DNA of 64,000 nt, taken from assembly GCA_016987375.1 (NCBI GenBank), contig PJRA01000263.1:2560986-2624985 (forward strand). Reading direction: 5' to 3'. The notes beneath the pieces are model-generated. The model saw nothing but the letters and a program-made list of their open reading frames with translations, ran no database searches and was not told the DNA's origin. This DNA comes from Brachionus koreanus. Its lineage: Eukaryota > Rotifera > Eurotatoria > Ploima > Brachionidae. The position numbers and the translations under genes are program-made. Position 1 is the first letter of the stretch, and the number at the start of each line of letters is the position of its first letter. Of this stretch, positions 9,923 through 22,900 are shown one piece after another.

Positions 9923-12900
9923 ATGGCAGCTGCAATAGCTTCATCCACTTCTTCTCAAAACCGGTCCATATGTAAATCTAACACTAAATCAAATGCTTTA
10001 GATAGAAAAAATCCCATGCATACAAATCCGAACATTCGTCCACTAAATCAAGTACCTGCTGTGGCTAAATCCACGTTTAGCTGCAACGAAAGCAAATCGA
10101 CCAGGACTTCCGAATCCAACGAATCTCAGAAAACAAGACCTTTATTTAAAAAACACGACCTCGTATGGGCAAAATTGAAAAATCAGCCCTGGTGGCCATG
10201 TCGAATTTTGAATGATTCAAACCAAATTGGTATCGTTTTTATTATAAAAAAGAAATCAAATATTTTTTTTTTCTTAAGGAGAAAATTACGTCTATTTTGT
10301 TGAGCTGATCGGATGTAATTCTGAGAAAGACTGGGTTTCGGATAAAAACATTTTTGAATATGCGGGAATCGATTCGTTTAAGAGGTATGCTCAGGATCAA
10401 GTGGACAAAGCAACTAGCAAATCTGCCAAAGAAGAACTAGCCGAACGATTTCAATTGAAAATAGCCACCTACAAAAGAGAAGAATGGGATATGGCGATTC
10501 GGCAAGCTGATCTGATTAGAACTCAAAATAGCACGAATCATAGTCAGAGTAGAAGTGAGAAAAGAAAAGTAAAAACTTTAAAAAAATCCTAAATTTATTT
10601 ATCTAGTTTTATTTTTGTCAAAAGAGAGAAAATTTAAACTTAAATGGAAAAAAAATTGATAACTCTTCAAAATTGAAATTTAGTAATGTACAAAATAATT
10701 TTTCAATATTATCTGTCAATCAAGTAGTCTGATTTTAAATAAACTATTTTTTATTTACTTTTTTTTGCCCCCTTTTTAAAGGAAAGCGTAAAAAAATCAA
10801 AACAAAATGAAAATAGAAAAAAAATTGATTATAACAAAAATATAATAAAGAGTAAATCAGAATCATTGAGTGATGAGGATGATATGGATGAGAAGAATTG
10901 TGAAGAAGACGAAGAAGATAGTCACGCTACAACATTGACTAGTTTGTTAAATGAACAAAAAAATTTGGTAAAAAGGTTGAATAAAAATCGTAGCTTAAAA
11001 ACTAAACCAGATATTTGGACGTCGAAAATTCTGGAACCATGTGGTGAAAATGAGCTTAAGTTAAAAATTAAATTGAACAATGCACAAAAAAGGAAAAATG
11101 ATGAAAATTTAACTGATGATGAATTGGAAGCCAGTCCAAGACGCAGATCGAATAGCAATTCATCAGCGAGTAGTCGATCTAGCTCTAGTAGCAGTAGCTC
11201 AACTAGTAGTTGTAGTTCAAGTGATTCGTCTAGTTGTAGCAGTTCAGACAGCAACGGATTTGAAAATTTAGCAGAAATGAAAAAAAATCTTTCACCAACA
11301 TCTTCAACTTGGTCGAATTCAACCGACTACGAGCTAAGCAGCTCGTTTGCAAGAAATCTCTCCGACTCTGTGGTCGAAAAAATAAATCTTAAAAAACAAA
11401 ATGCTAGAAAATCAAGCACTTCATTATGTCTTTCTTCACCGACACCTTCTTTGCCTACACCAACAAAACGAAAATCAAATTTTAAACAAACAGCCCGTAA
11501 ACGAAGTTCAAAATCTCTATCAGACCAAACAACAATTGACAACTTGATATTTGACGAAAATAATCTTCTTTGTTCAACACAAAATTTTAATGAAAGTATA
11601 ATTACAAACGGTGCCAATGGTAACACAAGTCCAGAGACATATTTGATTGACCGATACAAATATGCTGTCAGACACATAAAACAAGGTCTGAGTGTTGAAG
11701 AAGCGTGCAATAAGTACAGAATAAGCAAAGGCGCTCTTCTCAAGTGTCTATCAGGCGGTACTGCTCCTAGAGGCAAAAAAACCAGACTTACCGAGTCAGA
11801 AGAGAATGAAATTGTCGAATGGCTGATTGGTTACAAAGACTTAAAGTACAACGATGCCATTCATTTAGTCTTTGAACAGGTGGCTCAAAAATTCGAGATG
11901 GCACAAAGACCAAATCCGTTCAACAATGGAAAACCTAGTATGGATTGGTGGTATGACTTTTTGTCCAGACATCCGCAAATAATGGCCTCTAAACCCGACT
12001 GGCTAAAGCGTGGAAAAGTCAATGATCAATACATTCGAGATGTTCAATCCGGACATTTAAAGTGCACCAAATTCAGACGAGCTCTTCTCTCGGCTATTCA
12101 ATATATAAAAAGCTTAAATGATCCGGTATCAAATTCAATACTCGAATCAGTAACAGGTTCTAGCTCGAATTCTCTACCCACTTGCTCACTTAATCCGAGT
12201 CCAAAAGCAAAAGATAATCAAAAAGCTTTTCATTCAAAAGTAAAATCCGCCAAAACTAAAAATGGAGTTCACATGATAAAGCAAGCCGATGAAAATGTGG
12301 CACAAATGTTTCACAGCGGTACCAATTTGGAAAACCAATTCAGCAATCTACCAAAAAATACTCAAACAAATATGTATTCAAACATAATGCTGAGCAATAA
12401 TTGTATTAATGAATCATCTAACCATACTAACAATATTCACAATAGAAATAACAGCAATTGTTCTTCAACTACAGTTACAACAAATAGCCTGGATTATAAC
12501 GATGAAGATCTTTCCTCTGTTTCGCCAATATCACTTATTAACTCCAATTTGAACAAACAGGATTTAAATTTGATTGCCAAAAACGAGAGCCTGTTCATTG
12601 ATTCAAATGGTTATGAAAAGCATGGTAATTTATTCAATCAATTTGTCAATGAAAAGGAGAAGTTAAGTGATAAGGAAGAAGTAGAGGGGGAGGACGAATG
12701 TATGGATAATTTAGATGATAATTTTGATGACGGCCAAAATGCTAGTGTTACTTATAGCACAGAAATATTCAACTCAGAATTGGACGACAACGATTTTAAG
12801 GCTTTGATGGATCCCAACATGATCAAAAAAGACTTAACTGTTCAATCGTCTCATTTAGATCAAACTGGTTTCTTAAACAATCAGCTTTTTAACCAAGCAA

Positions 12901-13214
12901 AATATTCTAATGAAATGATTTTAAATGTGAGATATCAGGAGCCTGCACACCACATAGATCCAAACTCATTCATAAATATAAAACAACAACCGATTGCTTA
13001 TGACAATCATTTGCTTGATATTGAGTCGATTGGACATTCTGACATTCTTGACGATAGACCGTTCTTTTCAAACATTTACCATAGTAACCTCAATTATACT
13101 GATCAAAATTTGCTAATGCGACATGATAATCATGGCATAGATGACAACCAAGGACTAATTCACGGCGATGAAACTCTCATTTGTGATTCTATGTATCCGT
13201 CTAACTATCTATAG
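9923..13214 (+). CDS. PWWP domain protein fused to a CENP-B/pogo-type helix-turn-helix DNA-binding region
   Basis: Three exons (9923-10229, 10279-10568, 10782-13214) give a protein of about 1009 residues. Residues ~73-135 form a PWWP domain (HDLVWAKLKNQPWWPCRIL then NYVYFVEL), which in known families reads methylated histone tails or DNA. After a basic linker, an acidic stretch and a long Ser tract comes a DNA-binding region at ~483-640. It starts with a psq-like helix-turn-helix (KYAVRHIKQGLSVEEACNKY.ISKGAL) and continues with the second helical module of CENP-B/Tigger N-termini (EIVEWLIGYK..., GKPSMDWWYDFLSRHP). No transposase DDE domain follows; the C-terminus is Asn/Asp-rich and low complexity. 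The last exon is in frame with exon 2, and its introns (49 and 213 bp) are GT..AG. The likely role is a nuclear DNA-binding chromatin regulator. A shorter paralogue lies at 26979-28316. The combination is not one I recognise from a named family. Confidence 0.85.
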
Positions 13215-16096
13215 ACATAAATAAAATAATCCGATTCCGATTTTAGAATGCAATTTTGTTTTGTGTCAGAAAAGGAAAATTTTATCTATTTAAAAGAAAA
13301 AAATGCAAAAACAAAAAAAAAACATTGATCGAAAATTTCAATTTTACACATAAGTGCCATTTTTGTTCAGCTAAATTGAATACATTCTATGAGATTGTTA
13401 TTTATGTTTATTGATTTCTTTATTTTTTTTCCATCCTGGTTCAAGCATCCAATATTTTTTAGTACATATGCAAAACACAAAAAAATTGATGTTATTTATT
13501 GAGTAGAATTTTAGTCGTGCATTGAACTTCCAGGCTCTCGCACCAGAGCCCATTTATTTTTAGAGAAATTATTGTAAAATAATTCCAGACTTATTTTGTG
13601 TTCGTGTAAATGCTGCTTGGTTCAATGGTGCTTATTAATTGAAATTTTCATTTCATGAAACTTAATTTTAAGAGAAGTAGTCTTTGGTTGTTTTTTTTCT
13701 TTTTTATTTCAGCATTTTTTTGTTTATTATTTCTTATGATTTAGATCATAATATAAATACTAAAAGCTATGAGTTTTTATTTTTAAATAGAATATTATAG
13801 TATTATTTATCACTTGTTAGATACTTTTTGTTGTATTTTATTAAATTGTTTGCTAAATTAGCGAATATTGGCCAAATTCAACTCTATGACTAAGCATAAA
13901 AACTATCATTTAAATACCAAAGGCCCTCAATGCGAACAATATTAATATGAAGCGTTTTTTGTTTTTTTTTGTTACAATTAAAAATAAGGACAAAAATTAA
14001 ATTAGTTTTAGATCTTATTTTTAATTTATAGTATTTTAAAAAAAAAACATTTAGTAAATGAAAATAGTATTTGTAACATTTTATTAAAACTAATTTAGTT
14101 ATTATGTTTTTTAAATACAGATTTTACTAGTCGGATTTTTGTTTTATTTTTTTTTTTAATTTTTCCGTGTATTTATTTAAGGACACAAAATTTTAAAACA
14201 TTTTGGTATTCTAATGCTTTTTAAAACATTTTATTTAATAAAGAAAGTTGTGTTATATTATTTTTTTTTAAACAAATCTATCTTGTTTTTTTAAAGGAGA
14301 AAATTGTGGCAAATTAAAGTTTACATTCAATTGAATTTATGTTAAATTACTAATTTAGATCAATTACGATATTTCCACTAAAATTTTCTTTTTTATTTTT
14401 GATCTTTAATTTTAAGACAATTGAGAAAAAGAAACTGCTATAAAATTAATGTTGATTAAAAATTTTAGTTTTATCTCAATTTTTAAAGAATAAGTTAAAC
14501 AACTTTTAAATATTAATAAATATGTATAAGAGATTGACCAGAATCAATTGATTGAATTAAATCCTTCAAAATAGTTGCTAGTTTCTCAGCAAATTTTCAT
14601 GAAAGATTAGAAATTTGAACGAGAAATGGATGAAAAAGACAATTGCTTGGGAAATTTGTTATTTTTGTTCAAAATATTTATGAAAAATCGTTGTTTCATC
14701 TTTATTTAGTCAAATACTTTTGTTTCAAAAGACTGGTCTCAATTTGACATTTTCTTTTTGCTCATATATTCTAGTTATTCATTATCATCTAAAGACTTTC
14801 TGACCAAAAAAAGTTAAAAAATCTTATAATTTCTTTTTAACAAGTTAAAAACAAGCGACAAGGTGAAACATGCAAAAGCTTTATAAATTGTCAAAATTTG
14901 CTATTTCATAGAATATTATCTGCAAAAAATACTGAGCTAAAATATGTTTAAATTTAATTTTTGTTAGATTTGCACAACTGTAAGATAATGTTTTTATAAT
15001 GCAAATTTACATGTTGCAACGAAATATAATTACAAAATCAGCTTTTATTCTTTCAATTTTGTGTTTTTGTTTTAATTATTTTATAAAAATTTCTACAGAT
15101 CAAAAATATTTGAAGGATAACTAAAATTTTATTCTTTGAAATAATAAATATTTACAAACAAATTTTTTTTTAAGTCAAAAATTTTCCATATATAGAATTT
15201 TTTAGATCACTTAAACGGCAAACAATAGATTTTAAATCAAAAAATAAAAAATTTTAATTGTTTACAATTTCTTACTACAGTCAACCCTCGAAATTCCGGA
15301 ATTCTCAAAATTCCGACTAAATTTCGATTTCCAATTACTTCTTGATATATTACATAGTAAATTATTTAAAATATCCGATAAGGCATGTTAGATAATTTCT
15401 GAATTCCGACATCAATTTTTTCATTAAATTTTTTCTGTAATCTGACTAATTAAATTATTGTTTTTTTCTGTTATCTAATATGAAAATGCATTGAAGTGTT
15501 TGTTTATTTACAACAAAGTTAATTGTTTAAAAACCAAAAATTGATAAACTGGAGTTAAAAGAAATCGTACAGATTTGACTCTAGATATTAAAAGAAAATT
15601 TCTTAAATTTAGGAACAAAAATGTAATAAAATATTCTTTTATCCGACATTTTTTAATTTTTATCAGTTCCGGACTTTAAAATCGATAAATATGAATATTC
15701 AAAAGATAAAAAGTTTTAATATTTATTTTTAAATTTATTTGATAAATATATAGTTGTGAAAAATTGCCTGATTTATCTTTGTTAATTTTAAAAAAATTTA
15801 AGCTTTAAAGCTTAATTTAAAATATAAACAAATTTTCTAATTAATTTTCGGTTTTTAAAGAGATTTAAATTATAAGCTTAAGTTAAATTTTATTTAAGAC
15901 AATATTTTTTTAATTATTCACAAAGTCTACATTCACATTGAAATTAAAGCTCAAATATTTATAAAGCGAAATTTCCATGACGACTAATAAAATTAAAAAA
16001 AACTATTGCTTGTTTAAAATTTATTTGCTAATAGGCAATTTGATATCTTTAAAATAAGTGGTTTATGGTAAATGCTGTTAAAATTTTGAATAGTTG
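13215..16096. other. Gene-free region including probable 3' UTR of the PWWP gene
   Basis: AATAAA follows the PWWP stop codon at once (near 13221). A GC-rich hairpin, stem GGCTCT/AGAGCC with a 6-nt loop, lies at 13533-13550 and is discussed in the findings. A ~35-bp stretch at 14986-15021 recurs at 57513-57549. Otherwise the stretch is AT-rich, with no gene or recognised element. Confidence 0.5.
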
Positions 16097-18239
16097 ATGA
16101 TGTCATTTGATATTGTTTCAATATGCTTGGATCTATTGGATAAATGTGATACAAACTTTTCACCTGAAACTTATTTACAAAATATTCAAAATTTTCAAGT
16201 ATTAAGTTTTCTTTATTTTTGGTTCTATGTTTGATTCAAAGTCTATTTAAGTTTTTTGGTGAGCCAGAAAAGCGATTTATATTGGAAATATTCTATGGTT
16301 GCTTCGACAGAAAAAGCATAATCGACATTGTAATTAACGGTTATTATTCCAAAGATGGAAAAAATTGTCTTCAAAGCGACCGTAGTTTGTACACATGTAT
16401 TATTTTTTGTTAACTAAAATAATTCTTTGATTAAAATTTAAAATTTTTAAAACTCTCTAGTTGTCACATACTTGGTCTTGTACCATATTAAATATTATGG
16501 AATTGAATATTTATACATTCTATCAAATTATTCAAATCAGGAAAAAATATTTAAGTTTTTAAAATATTTTTTGAATGAAAAAATTCTGATGACATGGATG
16601 AGTGACGCATGGTCAACCCTTTTGGATAAAACTTTTGTCGAAGAAAATATTCTCAATCCACTGCTTAAACTCTTGCCAGATTTGGGTTTATTTTTAAAAG
16701 AAATGGAAGAGGCCATTTACCAAGTGAAACCAAAGCCTAAACAGGCAGCAACTCAACCAAAGCCGTTCAACTTAACCCAACCAAAACCTCGCAAAGTTCT
16801 GCTTCCAGAACCTTTACCAGAAAGAGAAACTTTTAAGCCATTGAAGCACTCTTCCAAATCAGCTAATTCAATAACAAGCTTGGCAAAAAATCCAGACATT
16901 ACGTATGAGAAAAAATCTCGGATTGTCAAAAGAACAGTCTCTAAATCTGCCAATGAGACGAGTAAAGAGCCTGTGCCGCAATTTAAAGCAAAACCTTTCA
17001 TTCCCAAACAAAATAGCTTGGAACCTATTAAACTAAACACCGCTGCAGTCCTCAAAGATGAGCATCTTATTAAAAAACAAATAGATGAAATGATGAAAAA
17101 ATTTTCTTATCTTGAAATGGGACAAGGTAGTCCAAATGAATTTTTGAAGTGGCAGACAGAAATGCGCTTGAATGACTTAAAGGTTGAGCAGGAAAGAATA
17201 GAAATGAAAAAACTGCTAAGCAAATTGACCCATGAAGAAGCTATTTTGGCCAAGGCTAATGCAGTTGAAAACAAAAAAGCTCAAGTAAAACAGATTCAGC
17301 ACGAAAATTCATTGCTCAAAAAAGAAAAAGAAGAAAAGGAAAAAAAAGAAAATGAGAAAATTAAAAATATAGTTAACACTGTACTTCAAGATGAAAAAAA
17401 AGTTAAGCAAATTAAGGAACAGTTGATAGAAAATAAGAAAATAATTGCTCAACAAGTTATCAAAGATTCTGAAAAATATGAAGCCGAAGCTTATAAGAAA
17501 GTTTGTTTCTAGAAAAAAAAATATTTTAAATAAAATTTTAATCTTTAAGATAGAGGAAGAGATGAGAAAAAAAATCGAGCTGATTCAGCAAATTAAAGCA
17601 GCTGAATCGATTCCTATTAATAGGACAAAGCAAGTTGATTTGACTAAAACTCAAGGATACGGTTTCTTGAACGAGATGTCTATTGCTGAGTTAACTGAGC
17701 GGCTCCAATTGGCAAAGCAGGAAAATGAGGAATTTTATAGGAAAAAGCATGACGAAATTATCAAAAGCAAAATTGAAAAAGAAGAAAATTTAATTGACAA
17801 ATTGAATTATATAAATAAATATCGGAATGAGGTCAGCAATAATGAAAAAAAGTAAAAAAAAAATTTTTGAATTAAAAAAAGAATAAAAATTTGATTAAAA
17901 ATCGTAGAGAAACTTTCGAAGATATGAAAAAAAAGACAAAGGAAGAAGTTAAAAATTCTGAGTCATTAGCTAAATTGAAGCAAAAAATAAACGAAAAAAA
18001 ACAGGAACGTCGTAAAATTGATGTAATATCTGTAAATAAAGAAGAATCAAAGAAACAAATAAATATTTATTCAAATCAAAGGGTAAATTTTTTTATTATC
18101 TAAATAAAACTCAAAGTGTTTTTTTTTTTGTTTTTTTTAGAAAAATCTTGAAAGAAATCGTTTTAAAGAATTGGAAAAAACTCACGAAAGATATCGTTTT
18201 TTGAATTTGGAGTCTGCTAGAGTGACAAATACTGTATAA
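16097..18239 (+). CDS. CFAP99: Cilia- and flagella-associated protein 99 (CFAP99)
   Basis: Six exons (16097-16198, 16252-16396, 16461-17500, 17550-17831, 17882-18082, 18141-18239) encode about 622 residues. The N-terminal half is helical and matches CFAP99 in layout: FSPETYLQ, then FILEIFYGCFD and YYSKDGKNCL, then the FKFLKYFLN..TWMSDAW segment. A Pro/Lys-rich linker follows. The C-terminal half is coiled coil with family-typical phrases FLKWQTEMRLNDLK, LTHEEAILAKAN and GYGFLNEMSIAELTERL. CFAP99 is an axonemal protein of motile cilia (Chlamydomonas FAP99). The second exon uses the AG at 16250-16251 because the earlier AG would give an in-frame stop. The exon 4 end at 17831 is chosen to keep phase; an alternative GT at 17852 would break it. 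The neighbouring genes are chromatin genes, so context adds nothing. Confidence 0.8.
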
Positions 18240-19920
18240 AAATTTAAAAGCTAAGAAAAGAATCAATTATTTAGTTATTAAATTAATAATCTAAATATTG
18301 TGATAAATAAAATTTTATTCTTTTATTATTTTTTATTGAAACAAAATCAAGCATTTATTATATCACCTACTACGGAATACTACTGCAAATGCTACTACTA
18401 CAAAATCTGTGCAAATTTATTTTGTTCCTTATGATTAGATAGATTTCGATGTTCAATAATACATTTAAATTTTTAGGAAACTACTTTAAAAAATCCTCAA
18501 GATGAAAGATTTTTCAGATGGATTAGTACTTGAGATGAGAAGTGGATCTATTTTCGAAATTGTGATAATAGAAATCAATTATTGGATCCATCTCATAGTG
18601 AAAAAAGAAACCTTTGATGTTGTCTGTTAGGTAGAATTTCCATTGGGTAATACACTTTGAGCTTGTCCAGACGGTCGTACTTTAAATTCAGAACTTTATT
18701 CTGAGCAATTAGAACAAATATATGCTTTACTTCAAGAAAAATATCCTAATTTGGTCAACCAAAAGCTAGATTTGTTTCTTCAAGATAACGCTAAATCTCT
18801 TAAAGCTAGAAGAACTGGAAGGGATCGAACTTCTTACTCATTCATCATAAAGCCCAGATATCTCTATCTTATTATCATTTTTTTTTCACTCAATTGTTCA
18901 TTTTCTTAGATAAAGGCTTTTTACTTACCAAGACGAAGTTGAAGAAGGGTATCATCAGTTTTTTGACTCCAAAAGCCGCGAATAGTTCAAAAGAGGAATC
19001 GAACTATTCATTGATGGCTAAAGACTATAGAAATTATTGAAGATTAGCATGATTTTTTGACTCATCCTAATAATTCCTTCTAATCTTGTTTCAAATATTG
19101 ACTCAAATATCTATCTGCAAATTCAATAAGATGTTATTATGAAGACGAGTTTAAATATTTAAATCTTATGAGTCTTAATCAAGGTTTAAAAAGAGACTTA
19201 ATTCAAGTATATAATAATTATAATAATAATATGAATAGTATTTAGTTTCTTTTGGGCAAATGGCATCAACTTCAATAAGAATGCACAAAAGCGTAAGAAA
19301 AACAAATGAAAATAGACTGGTATAGAAAATAAACCGGTAATGCTTATTGAGATATAGTTTTTAAGACTTAAATGCCCGGTTGAATATTCACCAAATGGTA
19401 TTAGTGGGAAAACAATAAATTATGGCAAATAAGTCTTTAAAATAGTTAGAAGTAAAGATTGCCAAAGTCTAACCATTGATCAAACTTTGCTCCTTACAGC
19501 TTTGGTATAGATAGAAATATCTAGAGATACTACTTTTACTTAAATATTTTTAGGTTATAAATTATGCCAATTTAAAAAAATATTCTACTAAATATAAATA
19601 TTTTTTGTGTAATTTTTTTTAGTGAAAAAAAATTAGTCAATTTTAAATTTTTTTGACAAAAAAATTCGAAATTCTAAAAACTATTTATTGATTGAGAAAA
19701 AAATCAGAAATTTTATTTTAAGAAATTTTGTTATATTAGATTCCAAATACCCAATTAAATGTTCAACATCTCAATAAGCATATGTAAATATCCATAAATT
19801 TTTCTTAATTTTTTAAATTTAAAACATTCAATAATAAAAAAAACTAAGGTGAAATTTTTTTTTCTAATAATTTTCAATCCGATCAAAATTTCTTTATTTT
19901 GAGTGTACAATTTACCAAGA
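18240..19920. other. Intergenic region with a mariner relic
   Basis: It contains the mariner relic at 18475-19050 described separately. The remainder (about 19050-19900) is AT-rich and shows no coding character. It should include the promoter of the NSD gene that starts at 19921. Confidence 0.5.
18475..19050 (+). mobile_element. Degraded mariner transposase
   Basis: With frameshifts and stops, mariner hallmarks occur in the right order: RFFRWIST.DEKWIYF (first catalytic Asp), LNSELYSEQLEQIYALLQEK, LFLQDNAK (second Asp), a corrupted third-Asp block ending SYYHFFF, and YQDEVEEGYHQFFDSKSRE..FKRGIEL near the C-terminus. The DNA is clearly related to the relics at 1740-2160 and 59450-59870. It is not functional, and no terminal repeats were found. 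Confidence 0.8.
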
Positions 19921-22900
19921 ATGGTAAAGCATAAACAAAATAAAGAAGAAACCACCATACCTCGAGTAATTCAATCCAGCCGTCCAAAATCGATTTCTAC
20001 GGCTGTTACATCAATCAGCTCAAGTATATCCGAATTGGTAAAAAATACTCATACAAAGATAAAACAAGAGCCGAAAAGAAGCAGAAAATCGCTGCCCAAC
20101 ATAAAAATAAAAAAGAGGAAAAATTCCGAATCGGAAGACAGGGATGATTCATCGAATGAGGACGATTTATCTGACAAAATTACAATTTCAAACGGCTTCA
20201 GTAAGAACGACTCAAATGAAGAAATCGACTTAGAATATGCCAAGCTTGAATCGCCTAATCAACCATTCAAAAAAGAAAACATTTGTTCAGTTTGTGAAAT
20301 GCCTAATAGCCTAATCGATTGCCAAGGCAACTGTCAGCAATCTTTTCACTTGGACTGCATTGGATTGATGAAGCTTCCAAGTGATCCATTTTTATGCGAA
20401 GAATGTCAGAACGATTCGCATATGTGTTTTTTGTGCAAAAAATCTCCATCCAAAGAAAACAATTTGCTAACTTTTAAATGTTGTCACTCTTCATGTGGAA
20501 AATACTTCCATTTTGATTGTATTAAAGAAAGTCGGCTGTTTGAGAAAGAAGAAGTTGATTCAAATAAAGAAGAGTTTATGTGCCCAGCGCATCATTGTAG
20601 AACTTGCTATTTAGAACAAGGAATGGAAATGTCTCAAGCAAGGAAAGGTCGTTTGATAAAATGTTTCCGTTGTCCGTTGTCCTACCATTATGGAGAACAC
20701 TGCCCCCCTGCAGGCTCGATTATGCTTAATAGCAATTATATAATTTGCCCGGCTCATTTTAGGCCGCTGAAAAATAATCGCGGACACGTTAGGCTAAATG
20801 TTACATGGTGTTTTAGCTGCTGTAAGAAGGACGACCTAATTGGTTGTAATCAATGTCCTGCAGCTTATCATACTAAATGTCTCGAGAATTTGAATAAAAG
20901 TAATAGTTTTGATGAAAAGGTGTCAAATGATGAACCAAGCTCTCCCGCAAGTAGCAAAATTAAACTAGATCAGCTTTCACCTCTATCAAATAGTTCTAGT
21001 GGCACTAATGGCACTTCAATTACTCTAAGCAGTGGCAAAAGTCATCAAATTGAAAGTAATTGGACGTGTGAAGATTGTCTATTGGGCAAAAAACCATTGA
21101 ATGGTCAAATAATCTGGGCCAAAGTTGGTAAGTGTATCCTTTAATTATTATTTTCAATGCTCAATCAGATCTCATAATGAAAATGAGCTCTGATGATGAA
21201 ACTTAAATGAGATAATTGTTTCGTCACATCTAAAAAATTTAAAAAACAAACAATTCTTGAAAAAACTTTTAAATTTCTTCAGTAAAATTTTATATTATTT
21301 CAAAAAATATTGTTAATATTGTAAAAGCGAATTTTTTTCAATTATATTGAAACATTTAATTTGGGACAATATGACACTAAAGGCACCAAAGGAATCATTT
21401 TGACTCTTTTGAAAAAATTTTAAATCCTCGTATTTTAAATCCTTTTTAGATTTATGTAGATTTTAAAATTAAAAAAAAATTAAATTAAAATTCACATAGT
21501 CCCAAACAAAATGAAATCTTCGAATCTTTCAATAAAATAGCTGGTGATCTTCAATGAGATGAATTTATGAGATAAAGCGGAAAACAGGGTTTAACTCCTT
21601 TATTCAAAAAATTCATTTGACCGAATTACTACATATTCAACTATTGTGCCTCGAAATTCTGAAATAAATTTATAAATTTCTGAAAAGGGTTAATTTTTGT
21701 CTCTGATATTATGCAGATTTTTAATAGAACCAAATTTTTACTTGTGTTCAGAATAAAAATGTGGATATGGGGCAATATAAAAAAAATTAAGATTTTGAAT
21801 TTTTTGTATATTTTCTTAAATATCATGATTTTAGTTTGATGATTGAATTCTTGAACTAATTTTATTGTCCTTAAAAAAAATCATGATGTTGTTTGAGACC
21901 CCTAATTAGCCTCATGTATTTGAGACTATGACGTGATTATTTGATTATAAAATTAAAATATGGTATAAATAAAAATCATATTAGTAAATTTATTTTTTTT
22001 GTGTTAAAATTTCCATGAAACTTGTAACATGCATATGGAAAGTTTTTTTTTATCTTTGACATTTTTTAGCAAAAATTTAAAAAAAAAAGCTAGCAGCAAA
22101 AGGATTTATTTATAAAAAATCAAGAAAATAAAATTCGATATGCATAATTTTAGAATGGTTCTTAAACTATTTTAAAGTCAAAAACATAATCGATAAAAAT
22201 TAAACTTTTATTGCTTAAAATCTAAAAAAATCCGTTCGATTTTGGTCCTAAAATTTGTTCCCAAAAATTTTAAAAAATAATAAAAGTGGGTAAAAGATAT
22301 TTCAATATTTTAAAAAAGATAAACAGGAAATCCATCAAATAATTGAATATTCTAAAACAATGCATATTGAATTTTATTTATTTCTTATTTTTTATAAATA
22401 AATTGAAGAATTGTTCAAAATATGTAAGAAACTTTTCCCAAATCCAAAATTTTGATTTTTTAATTTTGCCCTTTTATTTTTTTTCTATTCTTTGAAAATA
22501 GAAAAACAAATTACGCGGTAATAGATTTATTTTTAGGAAAAAAAGAGTGAAATTTCGGCTGATCGGGCTAATTTTCGTTTTAATTATAGTAAAAAATGGT
22601 ATATTTTGTTTATATTTCTTTTAATCTCAATTCAGATTAAGGAATTATTCAAAAAATAAATGAAAACAAATAAATTATTTTTTTTAAGGCATTTATCGGT
22701 GGTGGCCAGCACAAATTTGCGAACCAAAATATTTACCAGAAAATTTACGTGATCGTCCAAATCAAGTCGGAGAATTTCCAGTAAAGTTTTTCGGAACAAA
22801 TGACTTTTACTGGCTTACTGTAGGCCGATGTTTTAGCTTTGCTGAAGAAGACGAATCGCAAAAGCCCACTGGTCTATCAAATAAATTGACTAATGCATTT

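Noticed and set aside
10922..11776. Open frames antisense to the PWWP/helix-turn-helix gene (10922-11254 and 11327-11776)
   Set aside because: They mirror the Ser-rich and DNA-binding codons of the real gene. The second recurs at 27889-28083 only because the sense DNA is duplicated.
10866..13214. Separate gene starting at 10866
   Set aside because: That position is a TTG, not an ATG. The frame continues upstream to the splice acceptor at 10781 and joins the PWWP exons in phase.
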